Program-made: the position numbers and the translations under genes
Part shown: piece after piece, positions 1-9,672 of the stretch
Layout of the letters: every line of letters starts with the position of its first letter
Position numbering within the stretch: position 1 is the stretch's first letter
The notes under the pieces: model-generated
Seen by the model: only the letters and a program-made list of their open reading frames with translations
Database searches by the model: none
Told to the model about the DNA's origin: nothing
DNA from: Herbaspirillum huttiense
GTDB taxonomy: Bacteria; Pseudomonadota; Gammaproteobacteria; Burkholderiales; Burkholderiaceae_D
Assembly: GCF_004367745.1 (NCBI RefSeq)
Contig: NZ_CP037993.1
Location: 2,418,001-2,482,000, forward strand
DNA length: 64,000 bases
Direction of reading: 5' to 3'

Positions 1-1661
1 ACGGTCCAGTCGGTGGTCGGCGGCAAGAGCAGCATGAAGGCCACGGCTGTGACGATCAGCGACACCACCAGCGCCACGGATTCGTTCAGATAACCGGCCG
101 CATTGAAGTGTGCAAAATTGTCCGGCACCGCCAGGAAGGGGAAGAAAATGCAGATCCCCAAGCCATAACCTGCATAAGCGGGTCGGGTGGTCAGGTAGAC
201 GGCCAGCATCAGCACCGGCATCAGCGCGCTGGCCAGCATCCAGTAGCCATCCAGGCGCGGCAGGATATGGAAGGTGTACAAGTAGCCGGCTACCGCAGCA
301 AATAGCACGCCAATGGCCACCGTGCGGGTCGCTTTGGCCGGATCGGGCGCGGCCGAGGTGATGGCACAGAAGGCGGCGGCATTGAGCACGGCCACGTCGC
401 CGCTGGGCCAGCCGCTGACGATCCAGAACGCGGCCAGGGCCAGCATCACGATGGCGGCGCGGGCACCGGCAATCAAGGCAGTAGTCATGCTGGTCTTGGG
501 GGCATAGGAATGCTCCCATTGCTCGCGCTCGTGGTGGCGCTGGGTCAGCGAGGCATAGGTCAGCGTGTAGGCGTGCAGTTCCTCGATGACGCGATAAAGC
601 AGTTCGGACGCCGTATCGAAGTCCAGCATGGCGCTGTCGCTCTGGCACTGCTCGGACAGCGTATGGCGCGTGGCCCGCACGCGGCGCGGCAGTTCCCGCT
701 TGTATGCGTCCAGCTTCAGGGCCGCATCGGCGGCGTCCAGCGCGCTCATGACCGGCTCGCCGCTGGCGCGGGTGAGCAGGGGCTGCACTTCGCGGTAGTA
801 GGGAGAAATGGCCTCGATCACCACCCGGGCACTCGGCGCCGGGTTGGCATGCAGCCGGTTCATCAGCTGGTGCAGCGCATGCACGCGGGTCGACAAGGCC
901 ATGAACTCGCTGTTCATGCGGGAGAGGCGGCCACTGCGCAGGCGCACTTCGGGGTCCTCGAAGATGGCCGAGCTGCGCATGGCTTCCAGGCCGATGATGT
1001 CGCCCACGAAGCGGGCATTGGTGGCCTCGAGCTGCTTGCGGTCGGCGGTGCCGCCCAAGGTGGCACTGACCATGTCGACGAAGGCGGTGAAGCGGCCGCG
1101 GATGATGCGCACCAGTCCGGGGGCGCTGGCCTGCGGGAATACCAATGCGCTGACCAGGCCCACGCAGACGATGCCGACCATGATCTCGCTGACCCGCGTC
1201 ATCACCGAATCGAAAGTGACGGCCGGGTGCAGGGCCGAGGGCAAGCCGATCAGCGCCACCGTATAGCCGGAGAGCACGAAGCCATAGGAACGAAAATTGC
1301 GGTTATGGGCCGAGCCCACGGTACAGAGCCCGATCCACAGTGCCGAGGCCAGCAGGAACAGTTCCGGGGTCTGGGCAAACAAGCCGACGAAGACCACCAC
1401 CGCGGCTGAACCGACCAGCGTACCGATGACGCGATAGAAGCTCTTGGCCAGGATCATGCCGCTTTGCGGCTGCATGACGATGAACACGGTAATGAGGGCC
1501 GAGCGCGGTGATTCCAGATCCAGGCCGTAACCGATGCCCAGCGCCAGCAAGCCGGCGAAGACCATCTTGAAGACATAGACCCAGGTCGGCGCATCGCTGC
1601 GCCACCAATCGGTGGCAGCTTCGCGCAACTGGGCTTTGATGGAAAGGGCAGGGGTGTTCAT
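1..1661 (-). CDS. FUSC-family efflux pump (AaeB-like), 3' end outside window
   Basis: An open frame of 553 codons runs off the left edge. It begins MNTPALSIKAQL, and hydrophobic segments follow from about residue 30 (VFKMVFAGLLALGIGYGL, then ITVFIVMQPQSGM), which is the N-terminal membrane half of FUSC/AaeB aromatic-acid exporters. Near the window edge the frame still reads hydrophobic residues (VAFMLLLPPTTDWT), consistent with the second membrane half. The start codon overlaps the stop of the upstream outer-membrane factor by four bases (ATGA, 1658-1661), so the two are translationally coupled. In this family a DUF1656 protein and an HlyD-type adaptor usually follow; they would lie left of the window. 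The inner-membrane role is sure; the substrate (aromatic acid or drug) is inferred from family only. Confidence 0.85.
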   Translation of the reverse strand, partial: MNTPALSIKAQLREAATDWWRSDAPTWVYVFKMVFAGLLALGIGYGLDLESPRSALITVFIVMQPQSGMILAKSFYRVIGTLVGSAAVVVFVGLFAQTPELFLLASALWIGLCTVGSAHNRNFRSYGFVLSGYTVALIGLPSALHPAVTFDSVMTRVSEIMVGIVCVGLVSALVFPQASAPGLVRIIRGRFTAFVDMVSATLGGTADRKQLEATNARFVGDIIGLEAMRSSAIFEDPEVRLRSGRLSRMNSEFMALSTRVHALHQLMNRLHANPAPSARVVIEAISPYYREVQPLLTRASGEPVMSALDAADAALKLDAYKRELPRRVRATRHTLSEQCQSDSAMLDFDTASELLYRVIEELHAYTLTYASLTQRHHEREQWEHSYAPKTSMTTALIAGARAAIVMLALAAFWIVSGWPSGDVAVLNAAAFCAITSAAPDPAKATRTVAIGVLFAAVAGYLYTFHILPRLDGYWMLASALMPVLMLAVYLTTRPAYAGYGLGICIFFPFLAVPDNFAHFNAAGYLNESVALVVSLIVTAVAFMLLLPPTTDWT

Positions 1662-3121
1662 TGTGCCGCCACCTTGGCCGGTGCTTCATCCTCGATGCCG
1701 CCGCCCAGTGCGGTCTGCAGGGCCGCGAAGGCCGCCAGGCGCTGTGCCTGCAATTGCTGCACGATCTGTTGCTGGCGCAGCCACTGGGTCTGCGCATGCA
1801 GGATGTTGAGATAGTCGGTCAGGCCGCGCTGGTAGGCGCGAGTGGCGATGTCGACGTTCTTCTGCGCCGCCTGCACCGATTCCTGCACCTGCTTCTGCTG
1901 GCGCGCCACCGACTGCAGGGTCACGACCTGGTCGGAGATGCCTTTCAGGGCTTGCGAGAGCAGGGCGTTGTAGTGTTCCACCTCGATGTCATAGCCGGCA
2001 CTGGCCGCGCCCAGCTGGCCGCGCAGGCGTCCGCCTTCGAAAATGGGCAGCGAGATCGCCGGACCGTAGGTGGTTTGCAGATTGGGGGCCGAGAGGAACG
2101 AGAACAGCCCGCCACCGGCGGCAGCGGGGCCGATGCCGGCCAGCAGGTTGATGTTGGGATAGAAGGCTGCCTTGGCCACCGAAATGCCCTTGGCGGCCGC
2201 TTCCACACGCCAGCGGGCGGCGCTGATGTCAGGGCGGCGGCCGACCAGGTCGGCCGGCAGCGCACTGGGCAGGCCGAGCGAGGTCTGCAGTTGCATGGTC
2301 GGCCGCGTGATGCCGTCGGCAGCACCGGGGCCGGCACCGAGCAGCGCGGCCAGCTGATTGCGGATCAGGCCAATGTTTTCCTGCAGGGCTTCCATCTGGC
2401 GGCGGGTTTCCGGCAGCGGGGATTCGGCCTGGGTGATTTCCAGCTGGGTACCGAGGCCGCCCTTGAAGCGACGCTGGGCCAGGTCGAGGATCTTCTGTTC
2501 CTCCTTGAGCATGGCCTCGGTGTTGTCCAGCAGACCGTACTGCAGCGCCAGTTGCACGTAGGTGCGCACCACATTGCCTTCCAGCTCGAGCTGGGCGGCA
2601 CGGGCGTCGGCGGCCACGGCATGCATTTCATCCTCGGCACGCAGGGTGGCGTTCTTGTTGCGGTCCCACAGGTCGACGTTGTAGGACAGACCCAGGGTCG
2701 CGGTGTTGTTCCACGTCAGCTTGTCGCGGAAGGCCGCGCCGTAATAGACGTTGTCGGACCAATCCTTGCGGCCGACCGACACGTCCAGCTGGGCACTGGG
2801 CAATTCACCGGCATGGGCGACGACGGCCATCGACTGCGCCTGGCGCACGCGGGCAGCTGCCACGGCCATGCTGGGGTTGCCGGCGACGGCCCGGGTCACC
2901 AGCTGGTTCAGTTGCGCATCGCCATAGGCTTGCCACCAGGCACGCTGCGGCCAGCCGGCTTCGCTGGCAGCCTGGCGGATGGCCTGGCCGGCGTCCAGCA
3001 CGGCGACGTCGCGCAGCTGGGCCTGCGGCTGAATGCCGCCCTGGTCGGCACAACCGGCGATTGTCAGCGAAAGCGCAATGACGGTCAGCGCGGGTAGCTT
3101 GGAAAAGGCGATACGTGTCAT
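1658..3121 (-). CDS. Outer-membrane efflux lipoprotein, NodT/OprM family
   Basis: The protein of about 487 residues opens with a lipoprotein signal (VIALSLTIAGC) whose lipobox cysteine is near residue 24. A long alpha/beta-barrel repeat protein with two OEP-type halves follows (VRQAQSM, LYNALLSQALKGISDQV-like helices and a QRGLTDYLNILHAQ stretch). It is the outer-membrane channel of a tripartite efflux system whose inner pump is the overlapping FUSC gene. I chose the ATG at 3121; the frame extends four codons further to a TTG at 3133. A LysR regulator is transcribed divergently from the AT-rich gap 3122-3331, the usual control arrangement for aae-type operons. Confidence 0.9.
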   Translation of the reverse strand: MTRIAFSKLPALTVIALSLTIAGCADQGGIQPQAQLRDVAVLDAGQAIRQAASEAGWPQRAWWQAYGDAQLNQLVTRAVAGNPSMAVAAARVRQAQSMAVVAHAGELPSAQLDVSVGRKDWSDNVYYGAAFRDKLTWNNTATLGLSYNVDLWDRNKNATLRAEDEMHAVAADARAAQLELEGNVVRTYVQLALQYGLLDNTEAMLKEEQKILDLAQRRFKGGLGTQLEITQAESPLPETRRQMEALQENIGLIRNQLAALLGAGPGAADGITRPTMQLQTSLGLPSALPADLVGRRPDISAARWRVEAAAKGISVAKAAFYPNINLLAGIGPAAAGGGLFSFLSAPNLQTTYGPAISLPIFEGGRLRGQLGAASAGYDIEVEHYNALLSQALKGISDQVVTLQSVARQQKQVQESVQAAQKNVDIATRAYQRGLTDYLNILHAQTQWLRQQQIVQQLQAQRLAAFAALQTALGGGIEDEAPAKVAAQ

Positions 3122-3331
3122 GGAATTACCCAAAAAAATGCAAATATCAGAAGTTGTGTATTCTATTTTGTAATTATTTTCGAAAAAATCCGCTATTTCG
3201 CAATTGTTTATATCAGTTGCAGCAACAATGATTGCTCAATTCTGGGTAACAATGCTGTCATGGCGCAGTGTGTCCGCAGCGGCAAGTTCGGCCAGACGGA
3301 CGCCTGCGCTCAGTACAGTGATAGGAAAACG
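3122..3331. promoter_or_regulatory. Divergent promoter region of efflux operon and LysR gene
   Basis: This 210-base gap is much richer in A+T than its neighbours, with runs such as those around 3160-3215. It separates the outer-membrane factor (minus) from the LysR gene (plus), so it should hold both promoters and the LysR operator. I could not single out one convincing -35/-10 pair or a clear T-N11-A palindrome by eye. Confidence 0.5.
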
Positions 3332-4312
3332 ATGGATACCCTGCAAAACATGCGCGTCTTCGCGCGCGTGGTCGAGGCTGGCAGCTTTACTCAGGCGGCC
3401 CAGCAGATGAGTCTGACCACCGCCCATGTTTCGCGCGCCGTGGCCGATCTGGAGCGGCATCTGCGCACCCGCCTGTTGAACCGTACCACGCGCCGCATTG
3501 CCCTGACTGAAGCGGGCGAGCGATATTTGCTGCGTTGCCAGCAGATCATGGCCTATGTGGACGAAGCCGAGGCGGAGGCCAGCGCGGCCTACGTGAAACC
3601 CTCCGGCCGGCTGCGCATTCACGCCATGACCAGCCTGGGCCAGCGCTACGTGATCCCGTCGATCTCGGGCTATCACAAGCGCTATCCGGAGGTGGCGGTG
3701 GAGCTGACGCTGGCGCAGCGCATCCCCGACATGCTGGAAGAGGGCTACGACGTCTCCCTGGTGGTGGCGCGCGAGCTGCCCGATTCCGGCCTGATCTACC
3801 GGCAGCTGGGCAGTACCTTCAGCATCCTTTGTGCCGCGCCCGCCTATCTGGATAAATACGGACTGCCGCAGCATCCCGGCGATCTCCTGAACCACGCCTG
3901 CCTGCAACTGGTGAGCCCCATTTCTCCGCTGATCGAATGGGCGCTGGAAGGGCCGGAAGGCCAGACCGTGATCCCCGTCAGGAGCAATTTCCAGGTCAAC
4001 GTGGCCGAAGCCATGCTCACCGCCGTACGCGAAGGGATGGGCATTGGCGTGCTGCCCATTTATGCGGCGGTGGACGCGTTGCGCGCTGGCACCATCGTGC
4101 GGGTGCTGCCGCAGCACCGGCTGCAGAACATGGGGGTGTATGCGCTGTATCCTTCACGTCAGTACCTGGATGCCAAGATCAGCACCTGGGTCGACTGGAT
4201 GCACGAAACGGTAGACAAGACCTTGCAGGAAGATCATCAGGCGCTGGAGCGCCTGGGCAGTCTGCGCGAGGAAATGCAGGGCCTGGCCGCACGCGGTGGT
4301 ACGCTGGCCTGA
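3332..4312 (+). CDS. LysR-family transcriptional regulator of the efflux operon
   Basis: 326 residues starting MDTLQNMRVFARVVEAGSF. The N-terminal winged helix-turn-helix (residues 1-60, with MSLTTAHVSRAVADLE as recognition region) is followed by a periplasmic-binding-like effector domain, including the usual GMGIGVLPIYAA stretch near residue 235. The frame is open back to 3260, but the conserved LysR start and the AGGAAAA ribosome site at 3323-3329 support 3332. It is divergent from the FUSC/outer-membrane factor operon and resembles the CrgA/AaeR-type subgroup. Regulation of that operon is inferred from position; the inducer is unknown. Confidence 0.9.
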   Translation: MDTLQNMRVFARVVEAGSFTQAAQQMSLTTAHVSRAVADLERHLRTRLLNRTTRRIALTEAGERYLLRCQQIMAYVDEAEAEASAAYVKPSGRLRIHAMTSLGQRYVIPSISGYHKRYPEVAVELTLAQRIPDMLEEGYDVSLVVARELPDSGLIYRQLGSTFSILCAAPAYLDKYGLPQHPGDLLNHACLQLVSPISPLIEWALEGPEGQTVIPVRSNFQVNVAEAMLTAVREGMGIGVLPIYAAVDALRAGTIVRVLPQHRLQNMGVYALYPSRQYLDAKISTWVDWMHETVDKTLQEDHQALERLGSLREEMQGLAARGGTLA

Positions 4313-4330
4313 TCAATCGAGGGGAATGCG

Positions 4331-4705
4331 ATGGCATGGCTGGCGGTCGGGATGGGAGCAGCACTGGGCGCTTGGTTGCGCTGGCGCATCTCCGTGGTAT
4401 GGAACGTGGACGGGCACTTCGTGCCGCTGGGCACGCTGGCGGCCAACTGGATCGGGGCCGGCGTGATCGGCTTTCTGGTCGCCTATTTCGAGCAGCATCC
4501 GGCATTGGCACCGGAATGGCGGCTGTTCGCCGTGACCGGCGTGCTGGGCGGGTTGACCACTTTTTCGACCTTCTCGGCCGAATCCATGATCCTGCTGCAG
4601 CGGGGCGATTACCTGTGGGCCATCGGACACTCGGGCCTGCATCTGCTGGGCTCTGTCGTGCTTTGCGTTGCCGGGTTTGCAAGCTATCGCGCTTTGGCTG
4701 GATGA
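4331..4705 (+). CDS. crcB: Fluoride exporter CrcB/Fluc
   Basis: A 124-residue protein with four hydrophobic segments. It carries the Fluc signatures GAWLRWR near residue 14, the conserved Asn of LAANWIGAG (about residue 40) and GGLTTFSTFSAE (about residues 77-88), which holds the channel phenylalanines and the central sodium-site region. Fluc channels work as dual-topology dimers that let fluoride out of the cytoplasm. The length is normal for the family. The gene follows the LysR gene by 18 bases with a GAGGGGAA ribosome site. No fluoride riboswitch is visible in that short gap, so it is probably read through from upstream. Confidence 0.93.
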   Translation: MAWLAVGMGAALGAWLRWRISVVWNVDGHFVPLGTLAANWIGAGVIGFLVAYFEQHPALAPEWRLFAVTGVLGGLTTFSTFSAESMILLQRGDYLWAIGHSGLHLLGSVVLCVAGFASYRALAG

Positions 4706-4753
4706 CTACTTTGAGCGACATGATGCAGATCAAAACAGACGGCACGATCATTG

Positions 4754-4782
4754 CTTGAAAATCGCAGGCGCTGGCCCAACTT
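4754..4782 (+). promoter_or_regulatory. Candidate sigma-32 (heat-shock) promoter of clpB
   Basis: CTTGAAA at 4754-4760 is an exact match to the sigma-32 -35 element. After 14 bases comes CCCAACTT (4775-4782), close to the -10 consensus CCCCATNT. The pair sits 28 bases upstream of the clpB start, the expected place for a heat-shock promoter. Confidence 0.65.
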
Positions 4783-4810
4783 TCATCTCATTGAAAAATT
4801 GGAGCGAACC

Positions 4811-7399
4811 ATGCGTCTCGACAAACTCACCACCAAATTGCAGGAAGCGCTGGCCGATGCGCAATCCCAGGCAGTCGGCCACGACAATCAATATATCGAA
4901 CCCGTTCACCTCATCCTGGCACTGCTGAACCAGGATGACGGCGGCGCGCGCTCGCTGCTGCAGCGCGCCGGCGTGAATGTGAACGGTCTTTCCACTGCCT
5001 TGCAGGCCGCCGTCAAGCGCCTGCCGCAGGTCTCCGGCAACGGCGGCGAGGTGCAGGTCGGCCGCGAGCTGGTAGCCCTGCTGAACCTGGCCGACAAGGA
5101 AGCGCAAAAGCACGGCGACCAGTTCGTCGCCAGCGAAATGGTGCTGCTGGGCCTGGCGGACGACAAGTCCGACGCCGGCCGTGCCGCCCGTGAAAACGGC
5201 CTCACCCGCAAGTCGCTGGAAGCGGCCATCAAGGCGGTGCGCGGCGGCGCTTCCGTGTCTTCGCAGCAGGACGAAGGCCAGCGTGAAGCCCTCAAAAAGT
5301 ACACCCTGGACCTGACCGAGCGTGCCCGCGCCGGCAAGCTCGATCCTGTCATCGGCCGCGACGATGAAATCCGCCGCGCCATCCAGGTGCTGCAACGGCG
5401 CAGCAAGAACAATCCGGTGCTCATCGGCGAACCCGGTGTGGGCAAGACCGCCATCGTCGAAGGCCTGGCCCAGCGCATCGTCAATGGTGAAGTGCCGGAC
5501 AGCCTCAAGTCCAAGCGCGTGCTGTCGCTGGACATGGCCGCATTGCTGGCCGGTGCCAAGTACCGCGGCGAATTCGAGGAACGCCTGAAGGCCGTCCTGA
5601 AGGAAATCGCCCAGGACGAAGGCCAGACCATCGTCTTCATCGATGAGCTGCACACCATGGTCGGTGCCGGCAAGGCCGAAGGGGCCATGGATGCCGGCAA
5701 CATGCTCAAGCCGGCGCTGGCCCGCGGCGAGCTGCACTGCGTGGGCGCCACCACCTTGGACGAATATCGCCAGTACATCGAGAAGGATGCCGCTCTGGAG
5801 CGCCGTTTCCAGAAGATCCTGGTGGATGAGCCCAGCGTGGAAGCCACCATCGCCATCCTGCGCGGTCTGCAGGAAAAGTATGAAGTGCACCACGGCGTGG
5901 ACATCACCGACCCGGCCATCGTGGCGGCTGCCGAGCTGTCGCATCGCTACATCACCGATCGCTTCCTGCCGGACAAGGCCATCGACCTGATCGACGAAGC
6001 CGCTTCCAAGATCAAGATCGAGATCGACTCCAAGCCGGAAGTCATGGACAAGCTCGACCGTCGTCTGATCCAGCTGAAGATCGAGCGCGAAGCCGTCAAA
6101 CGGGAGAAGGATGAAGCCTCGCAGAAGCGCCTGCAGCTGATCGAGGAAGAAATCGAGAAGCTGGAGCGCGAATACGCCGATCTGGAAGAAATCTGGAAGG
6201 CCGAGAAGTCGACGGCGCAGGGCGGCCAGCAGTTGAAGGAAGAAATCGAGAAGGTGCGCCTGCAGATGGAAGAGGCCACCCGCAAGAGCGACTGGCAGAA
6301 GGTCTCCGAGCTCAAGTACGGCAAGCTGGCCGAGCTGGAGGCCGCGCTGGAAGTGCAGAACAAGAAGGATGCAGCGGGCGTCAAGGCCGAGAAGCCCAAG
6401 CTGGTCCGCACCCAGGTCGGTGCCGAGGAAATCGCCGAGATCGTGGCGCGCGCCACCGGCATCCCGGTCTCGCGCATGATGCAAGGCGAGCGTGAGAAAT
6501 TGCTGCACATGGAAGACGTGCTGCATGAACGTGTGGTCGGCCAGGATGAAGCCATCGTGGCCGTGTCCGACGCCATCCGCCGTTCGCGTGCCGGTTTGGG
6601 CGATCCCAGCAAGCCGTATGGTTCGTTCATGTTCCTGGGCCCGACCGGCGTGGGCAAGACCGAGCTGTGCAAGGCGCTGGCCTCGTATCTCTTCGATACC
6701 GAAGAAGCCATGATCCGCATCGACATGAGTGAATTCATGGAGAAGCACTCCGTGGCCCGCCTGATCGGCGCGCCGCCGGGCTATGTCGGCTACGAAGAGG
6801 GGGGCTATCTGACCGAAGCCGTGCGCCGCAAGCCCTACAGCGTGATCCTGCTGGATGAAATCGAGAAGGCGCATCCGGATGTCTTCAACGTCCTGCTGCA
6901 GGTACTCGACGATGGCCGCATGACCGATGGCCAGGGCCGTACCGTGGACTTCAAGAACACCGTGATCGTGATGACTTCCAACCTGGGTTCGCACAAGATC
7001 CAGAGCATGGAAGACAGCGATCCGGCCTTGGTGAAGCTGGCGGTGATGGCTGAGGTGCGCACGCACTTCCGCCCGGAATTCATCAACCGGGTGGACGAGA
7101 TCGTGGTCTTCCACGCGCTGGACGCCAAGAACATCGGTGCCATCGCCAAGATCCAGCTGCGCATCTTGGAACAGCGCCTGGCCAAGCTGGAGATCGGCTT
7201 GCAGATCAGCGAGGCTGGTTTGCAGAAGATCGCCGAGGCCGGCTTCGATCCGGTCTACGGGGCGCGTCCGCTCAAGCGTGCCATCCAGCAGGAGATCGAA
7301 AACCCGCTGTCCAAGCAGATCCTGGCGGGCAAGTTCGGTCCCAAGGACGTGGTCCACGTGGAGGTGCAGAACGGCCAGCTGGCCTTCAGCAAGGGCTGA
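4811..7399 (+). CDS. clpB: ATP-dependent disaggregase ClpB
   Basis: 862 residues beginning [18 protein letters not shown], the normal ClpB length. In order: the N-terminal Clp repeat domain (1-145), AAA+ module 1 with Walker A GEPGVGKT at 206-213, the long coiled-coil M domain around 405-525 rich in Glu/Lys/Arg, and AAA+ module 2 with Walker A GPTGVGKT and the GYVGYEEGG pore loop. ClpB extracts polypeptides from aggregates together with DnaK. The start at 4811 is set by GGAGCG at 4801; the open frame extends to 4751, but that part lies over the heat-shock promoter. A strong terminator follows at 7483. Confidence 0.98.
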   Translation: MRLDKLTTKLQEALADAQSQAVGHDNQYIEPVHLILALLNQDDGGARSLLQRAGVNVNGLSTALQAAVKRLPQVSGNGGEVQVGRELVALLNLADKEAQKHGDQFVASEMVLLGLADDKSDAGRAARENGLTRKSLEAAIKAVRGGASVSSQQDEGQREALKKYTLDLTERARAGKLDPVIGRDDEIRRAIQVLQRRSKNNPVLIGEPGVGKTAIVEGLAQRIVNGEVPDSLKSKRVLSLDMAALLAGAKYRGEFEERLKAVLKEIAQDEGQTIVFIDELHTMVGAGKAEGAMDAGNMLKPALARGELHCVGATTLDEYRQYIEKDAALERRFQKILVDEPSVEATIAILRGLQEKYEVHHGVDITDPAIVAAAELSHRYITDRFLPDKAIDLIDEAASKIKIEIDSKPEVMDKLDRRLIQLKIEREAVKREKDEASQKRLQLIEEEIEKLEREYADLEEIWKAEKSTAQGGQQLKEEIEKVRLQMEEATRKSDWQKVSELKYGKLAELEAALEVQNKKDAAGVKAEKPKLVRTQVGAEEIAEIVARATGIPVSRMMQGEREKLLHMEDVLHERVVGQDEAIVAVSDAIRRSRAGLGDPSKPYGSFMFLGPTGVGKTELCKALASYLFDTEEAMIRIDMSEFMEKHSVARLIGAPPGYVGYEEGGYLTEAVRRKPYSVILLDEIEKAHPDVFNVLLQVLDDGRMTDGQGRTVDFKNTVIVMTSNLGSHKIQSMEDSDPALVKLAVMAEVRTHFRPEFINRVDEIVVFHALDAKNIGAIAKIQLRILEQRLAKLEIGLQISEAGLQKIAEAGFDPVYGARPLKRAIQQEIENPLSKQILAGKFGPKDVVHVEVQNGQLAFSKG

Positions 7400-7874
7400 T
7401 GGCCCCTGGTCTGCCCGGTCTCGCGGCCGGTCAGACCAGCTTCCTCATGAAAGTGAAGGTCCTGGTATTCAGGACTGACAAGCGGCGGGACATGTGTTCA
7501 TGTCCCGCCGTTTTTTCATGAATTTGCGCCAGCAAAAGCGCAAGCAGGGCGCCCTGGCTTGCACAGGTGTCCGTAAAAGTTGTAATACATTTACAATAAT
7601 TGGCGAAATGGCACTTCTCCGCGCCCAGTGCGGCTCTTGGCGAGGTTGACGGGCGTGCTTTATTACGCCGCATCGCAAAAAAACCCTCCCCAAGCGAGGG
7701 GGAATGTGATATTTACTTCACTACAAGGGGGACGCGCCTGAACAGACAAGACCGGTGCGCCATCGATAAAAGGAGCAAGCCAGCGCGGCAACGGCCGGGC
7801 GGGTTTGCGATACCTGGCAGCAAGGAATTCATGGTCATATCCGTCATTTGGGGTCACGTCAGCAGCAGGGGCGT
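7400..7874. other. 475-base gap between clpB and the GGDEF gene
   Basis: The gap holds the clpB terminator (7483-7516). Downstream is a possible sigma-70 promoter, TTGCAC at 7559-7564 and TAATAC at 7583-7588 with 18 bases between. An inverted repeat TTGTAA-N5-TTACAA at 7580-7596 overlaps the -10 and start region and could be an operator. About 280 bases of leader follow before the GGDEF start. I see no convincing gene in it. Confidence 0.5.
7483..7516 (+). terminator. Rho-independent terminator of clpB
   Basis: A perfect 12-base-pair stem (7483-7494 with 7499-7510) closes a TGTT loop and is followed directly by six T residues (7511-7516). Confidence 0.93.
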
Positions 7875-9623
7875 ATGGGGGCGATTCTGAAGCAATCGTC
7901 CTTGCAGCGGCTGTTCATCTTGCCGTTCATCTTTTTGATGGTCTGCCTGATGCTGACCATCGGCTGGTTCCTGTACCGGGCGGGCGACGATGCCACCGAG
8001 GTGCTGGCGCGCAATGCCCTGACCGAAGTGATGGGCCGCGTCAGCCAGGCCATCACGCGCCAGACCATGGGGGCCCGCGAAACCCTCAACGTCATCGCGC
8101 CGCCGCCGGTGCCGCCGGCCGAGGTCGGGCAAGCCCCGGCTGCGCTGCCTTTCCCCAAAAGCCGCAAGGAGCTGGAAGACCGGCTATGGCTGGCCAATTC
8201 GCTCTTCGATGAGCCCAGCTACGTCTATTTCGGCGGTGCCGATGGCAGTTTCCTGGGAATCAAGCAGGAGCAGCCGCAGGTCTTCATGTACAGCGTGCGC
8301 GAGCCGGGACAGAAGAATTTCGTCTACTACCTGCGCGGTCCCGGGACCGAGATGAAACTGACCGCCGTACAGGACTACGAGCCGCGCAAGCGGCCCTGGT
8401 ACCTGCAGGCCGTGCAGCAGGGCCGCGAGACCTGGTCACCGGTCTATGTCGACTACCGCAACAAGGCCATCGTCGGCATCAACCTGTCCAAGCCGATCTT
8501 CGCCGAGGATGGCAGCCTGCTCGGTGTGGCCAACAGCAGCATCGGATTGCAGCAGCTGACCGATCTGCTGCGCCAGGTGCCTCTGAGCGCCCAGGGCGTG
8601 GCCTTCGTCACGGAGATGAAGGGGGACATGGTCGCCACCTCCCTCGATGAACCCATCTACCAGGCCGGCGAGAACGGTGGCGAACCGCTGCGGCTCAATG
8701 CCGGACAGAGCAAGTCTCCGCTGGTGCGGCAGGCTTTCGCGGAAGTGCAGCGCTATCTGGGCACGCACCCGCCCGAGCCGGACAAGCTGATCCTGCTGGG
8801 ATCGCGCAGCGAAGGCAGCAAGATCGAGGTGGCCTTTCGCCTCTACCGTGATCCCGCCGGACTGGCCTGGCTGTCCATCAGCGCGGCACCGCGCTCGGAC
8901 TTCCTGGGGTCGGTCACCAGCGGCGTCTACCAGACGCTGACGCTGGGCCTGATGGCGGTCTGCCTGACCTTCGTGATCGGTTTCCTGCTGCTGCGCTGGG
9001 TGCTGCGCGATATCCGCAAGCTGACGCTGGCGGCCAAGAGTATCGGCAACGGCAGCCCGTTCCCGGCCCTCAACATCGACCGCAATGACGAAATCGGCCA
9101 GCTCGCGCAAAGCTTCGTGGAGATGGAGCGCAACCTGCGCACCGACCGGCTCACCAATGTCCTCAATCGCGATTCGCTGATCGCGCAGATCGATTTCCGC
9201 CGCCGCAACAGTTCGCAGGCCGTGCCGCTGCACTTTGCCTTGCTCTTCATCGATCTCGACCGGTTCAAGGCAGTCAATGATGAATACGGCCATGACGAGG
9301 GCGACAAGGTCCTCATTGCCATCGCCGAGCGCCTGCAGCACAGCCTGCGCCATGATGATTCGGTGGCGCGCTTCGGCGGCGACGAATTCGTGGTCTACCT
9401 GCATGGCGTGACCGAGATGGACGTGGCCCGCAGCATCGCCGACAAGATCCGGCACGCCGTCAACAAGCCCATCGCAGGGCGGGATGGCCAGGACTATACG
9501 GTCGATGCGTCGGTCGGCGTGTCGCTCTATCCGGACGACGGGCTGGATGTCGAAACCTTGCTGCGGGTCGCCGATTCACGTATGTTCGACCAGAAGCGCC
9601 TGCATCGCATCTTGTCAGTGTGA
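7875..9623 (+). CDS. Membrane diguanylate cyclase (sensor-HAMP-GGDEF)
   Basis: 582 residues from the ATG at 7875 (AGCAGGGG ribosome-site region at 7864-7871); a TTG nine codons upstream is an alternative. A membrane segment (LFILPFIFLMVCLMLTIGW) starts near residue 10. A periplasmic Cache-like sensor of about 300 residues follows, then a second membrane segment near 355-375, HAMP, and GGDEF. The active-site GGDEF is intact at residues 501-505, and an RxxD inhibitory site (RHDD, 492-495) lies exactly five residues before it, so the cyclase should be active and product-inhibited. It makes c-di-GMP from GTP; the ligand sensed outside is unknown. It is the only cyclase here with a canonical motif. 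Confidence 0.9.
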   Translation: MGAILKQSSLQRLFILPFIFLMVCLMLTIGWFLYRAGDDATEVLARNALTEVMGRVSQAITRQTMGARETLNVIAPPPVPPAEVGQAPAALPFPKSRKELEDRLWLANSLFDEPSYVYFGGADGSFLGIKQEQPQVFMYSVREPGQKNFVYYLRGPGTEMKLTAVQDYEPRKRPWYLQAVQQGRETWSPVYVDYRNKAIVGINLSKPIFAEDGSLLGVANSSIGLQQLTDLLRQVPLSAQGVAFVTEMKGDMVATSLDEPIYQAGENGGEPLRLNAGQSKSPLVRQAFAEVQRYLGTHPPEPDKLILLGSRSEGSKIEVAFRLYRDPAGLAWLSISAAPRSDFLGSVTSGVYQTLTLGLMAVCLTFVIGFLLLRWVLRDIRKLTLAAKSIGNGSPFPALNIDRNDEIGQLAQSFVEMERNLRTDRLTNVLNRDSLIAQIDFRRRNSSQAVPLHFALLFIDLDRFKAVNDEYGHDEGDKVLIAIAERLQHSLRHDDSVARFGGDEFVVYLHGVTEMDVARSIADKIRHAVNKPIAGRDGQDYTVDASVGVSLYPDDGLDVETLLRVADSRMFDQKRLHRILSV

Positions 9624-9672
9624 TTTGCCTTCAGGTGCGCCCTGACCCACCATCGAACGCCCGGAGAACCCC

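Noticed and set aside
4748-7357. Long open frame on the minus strand across clpB
   Set aside because: It is fully antisense to ClpB, has a composition typical of reversed GC-rich coding sequence (His/Gln/Leu/Asp-rich) and no family match or ribosome site.
7684-7701. CCCTC/GAGGG stem with an A run, terminator-like on the minus strand
   Set aside because: There is no minus-strand gene here for it to end, and the stem is only five base pairs.
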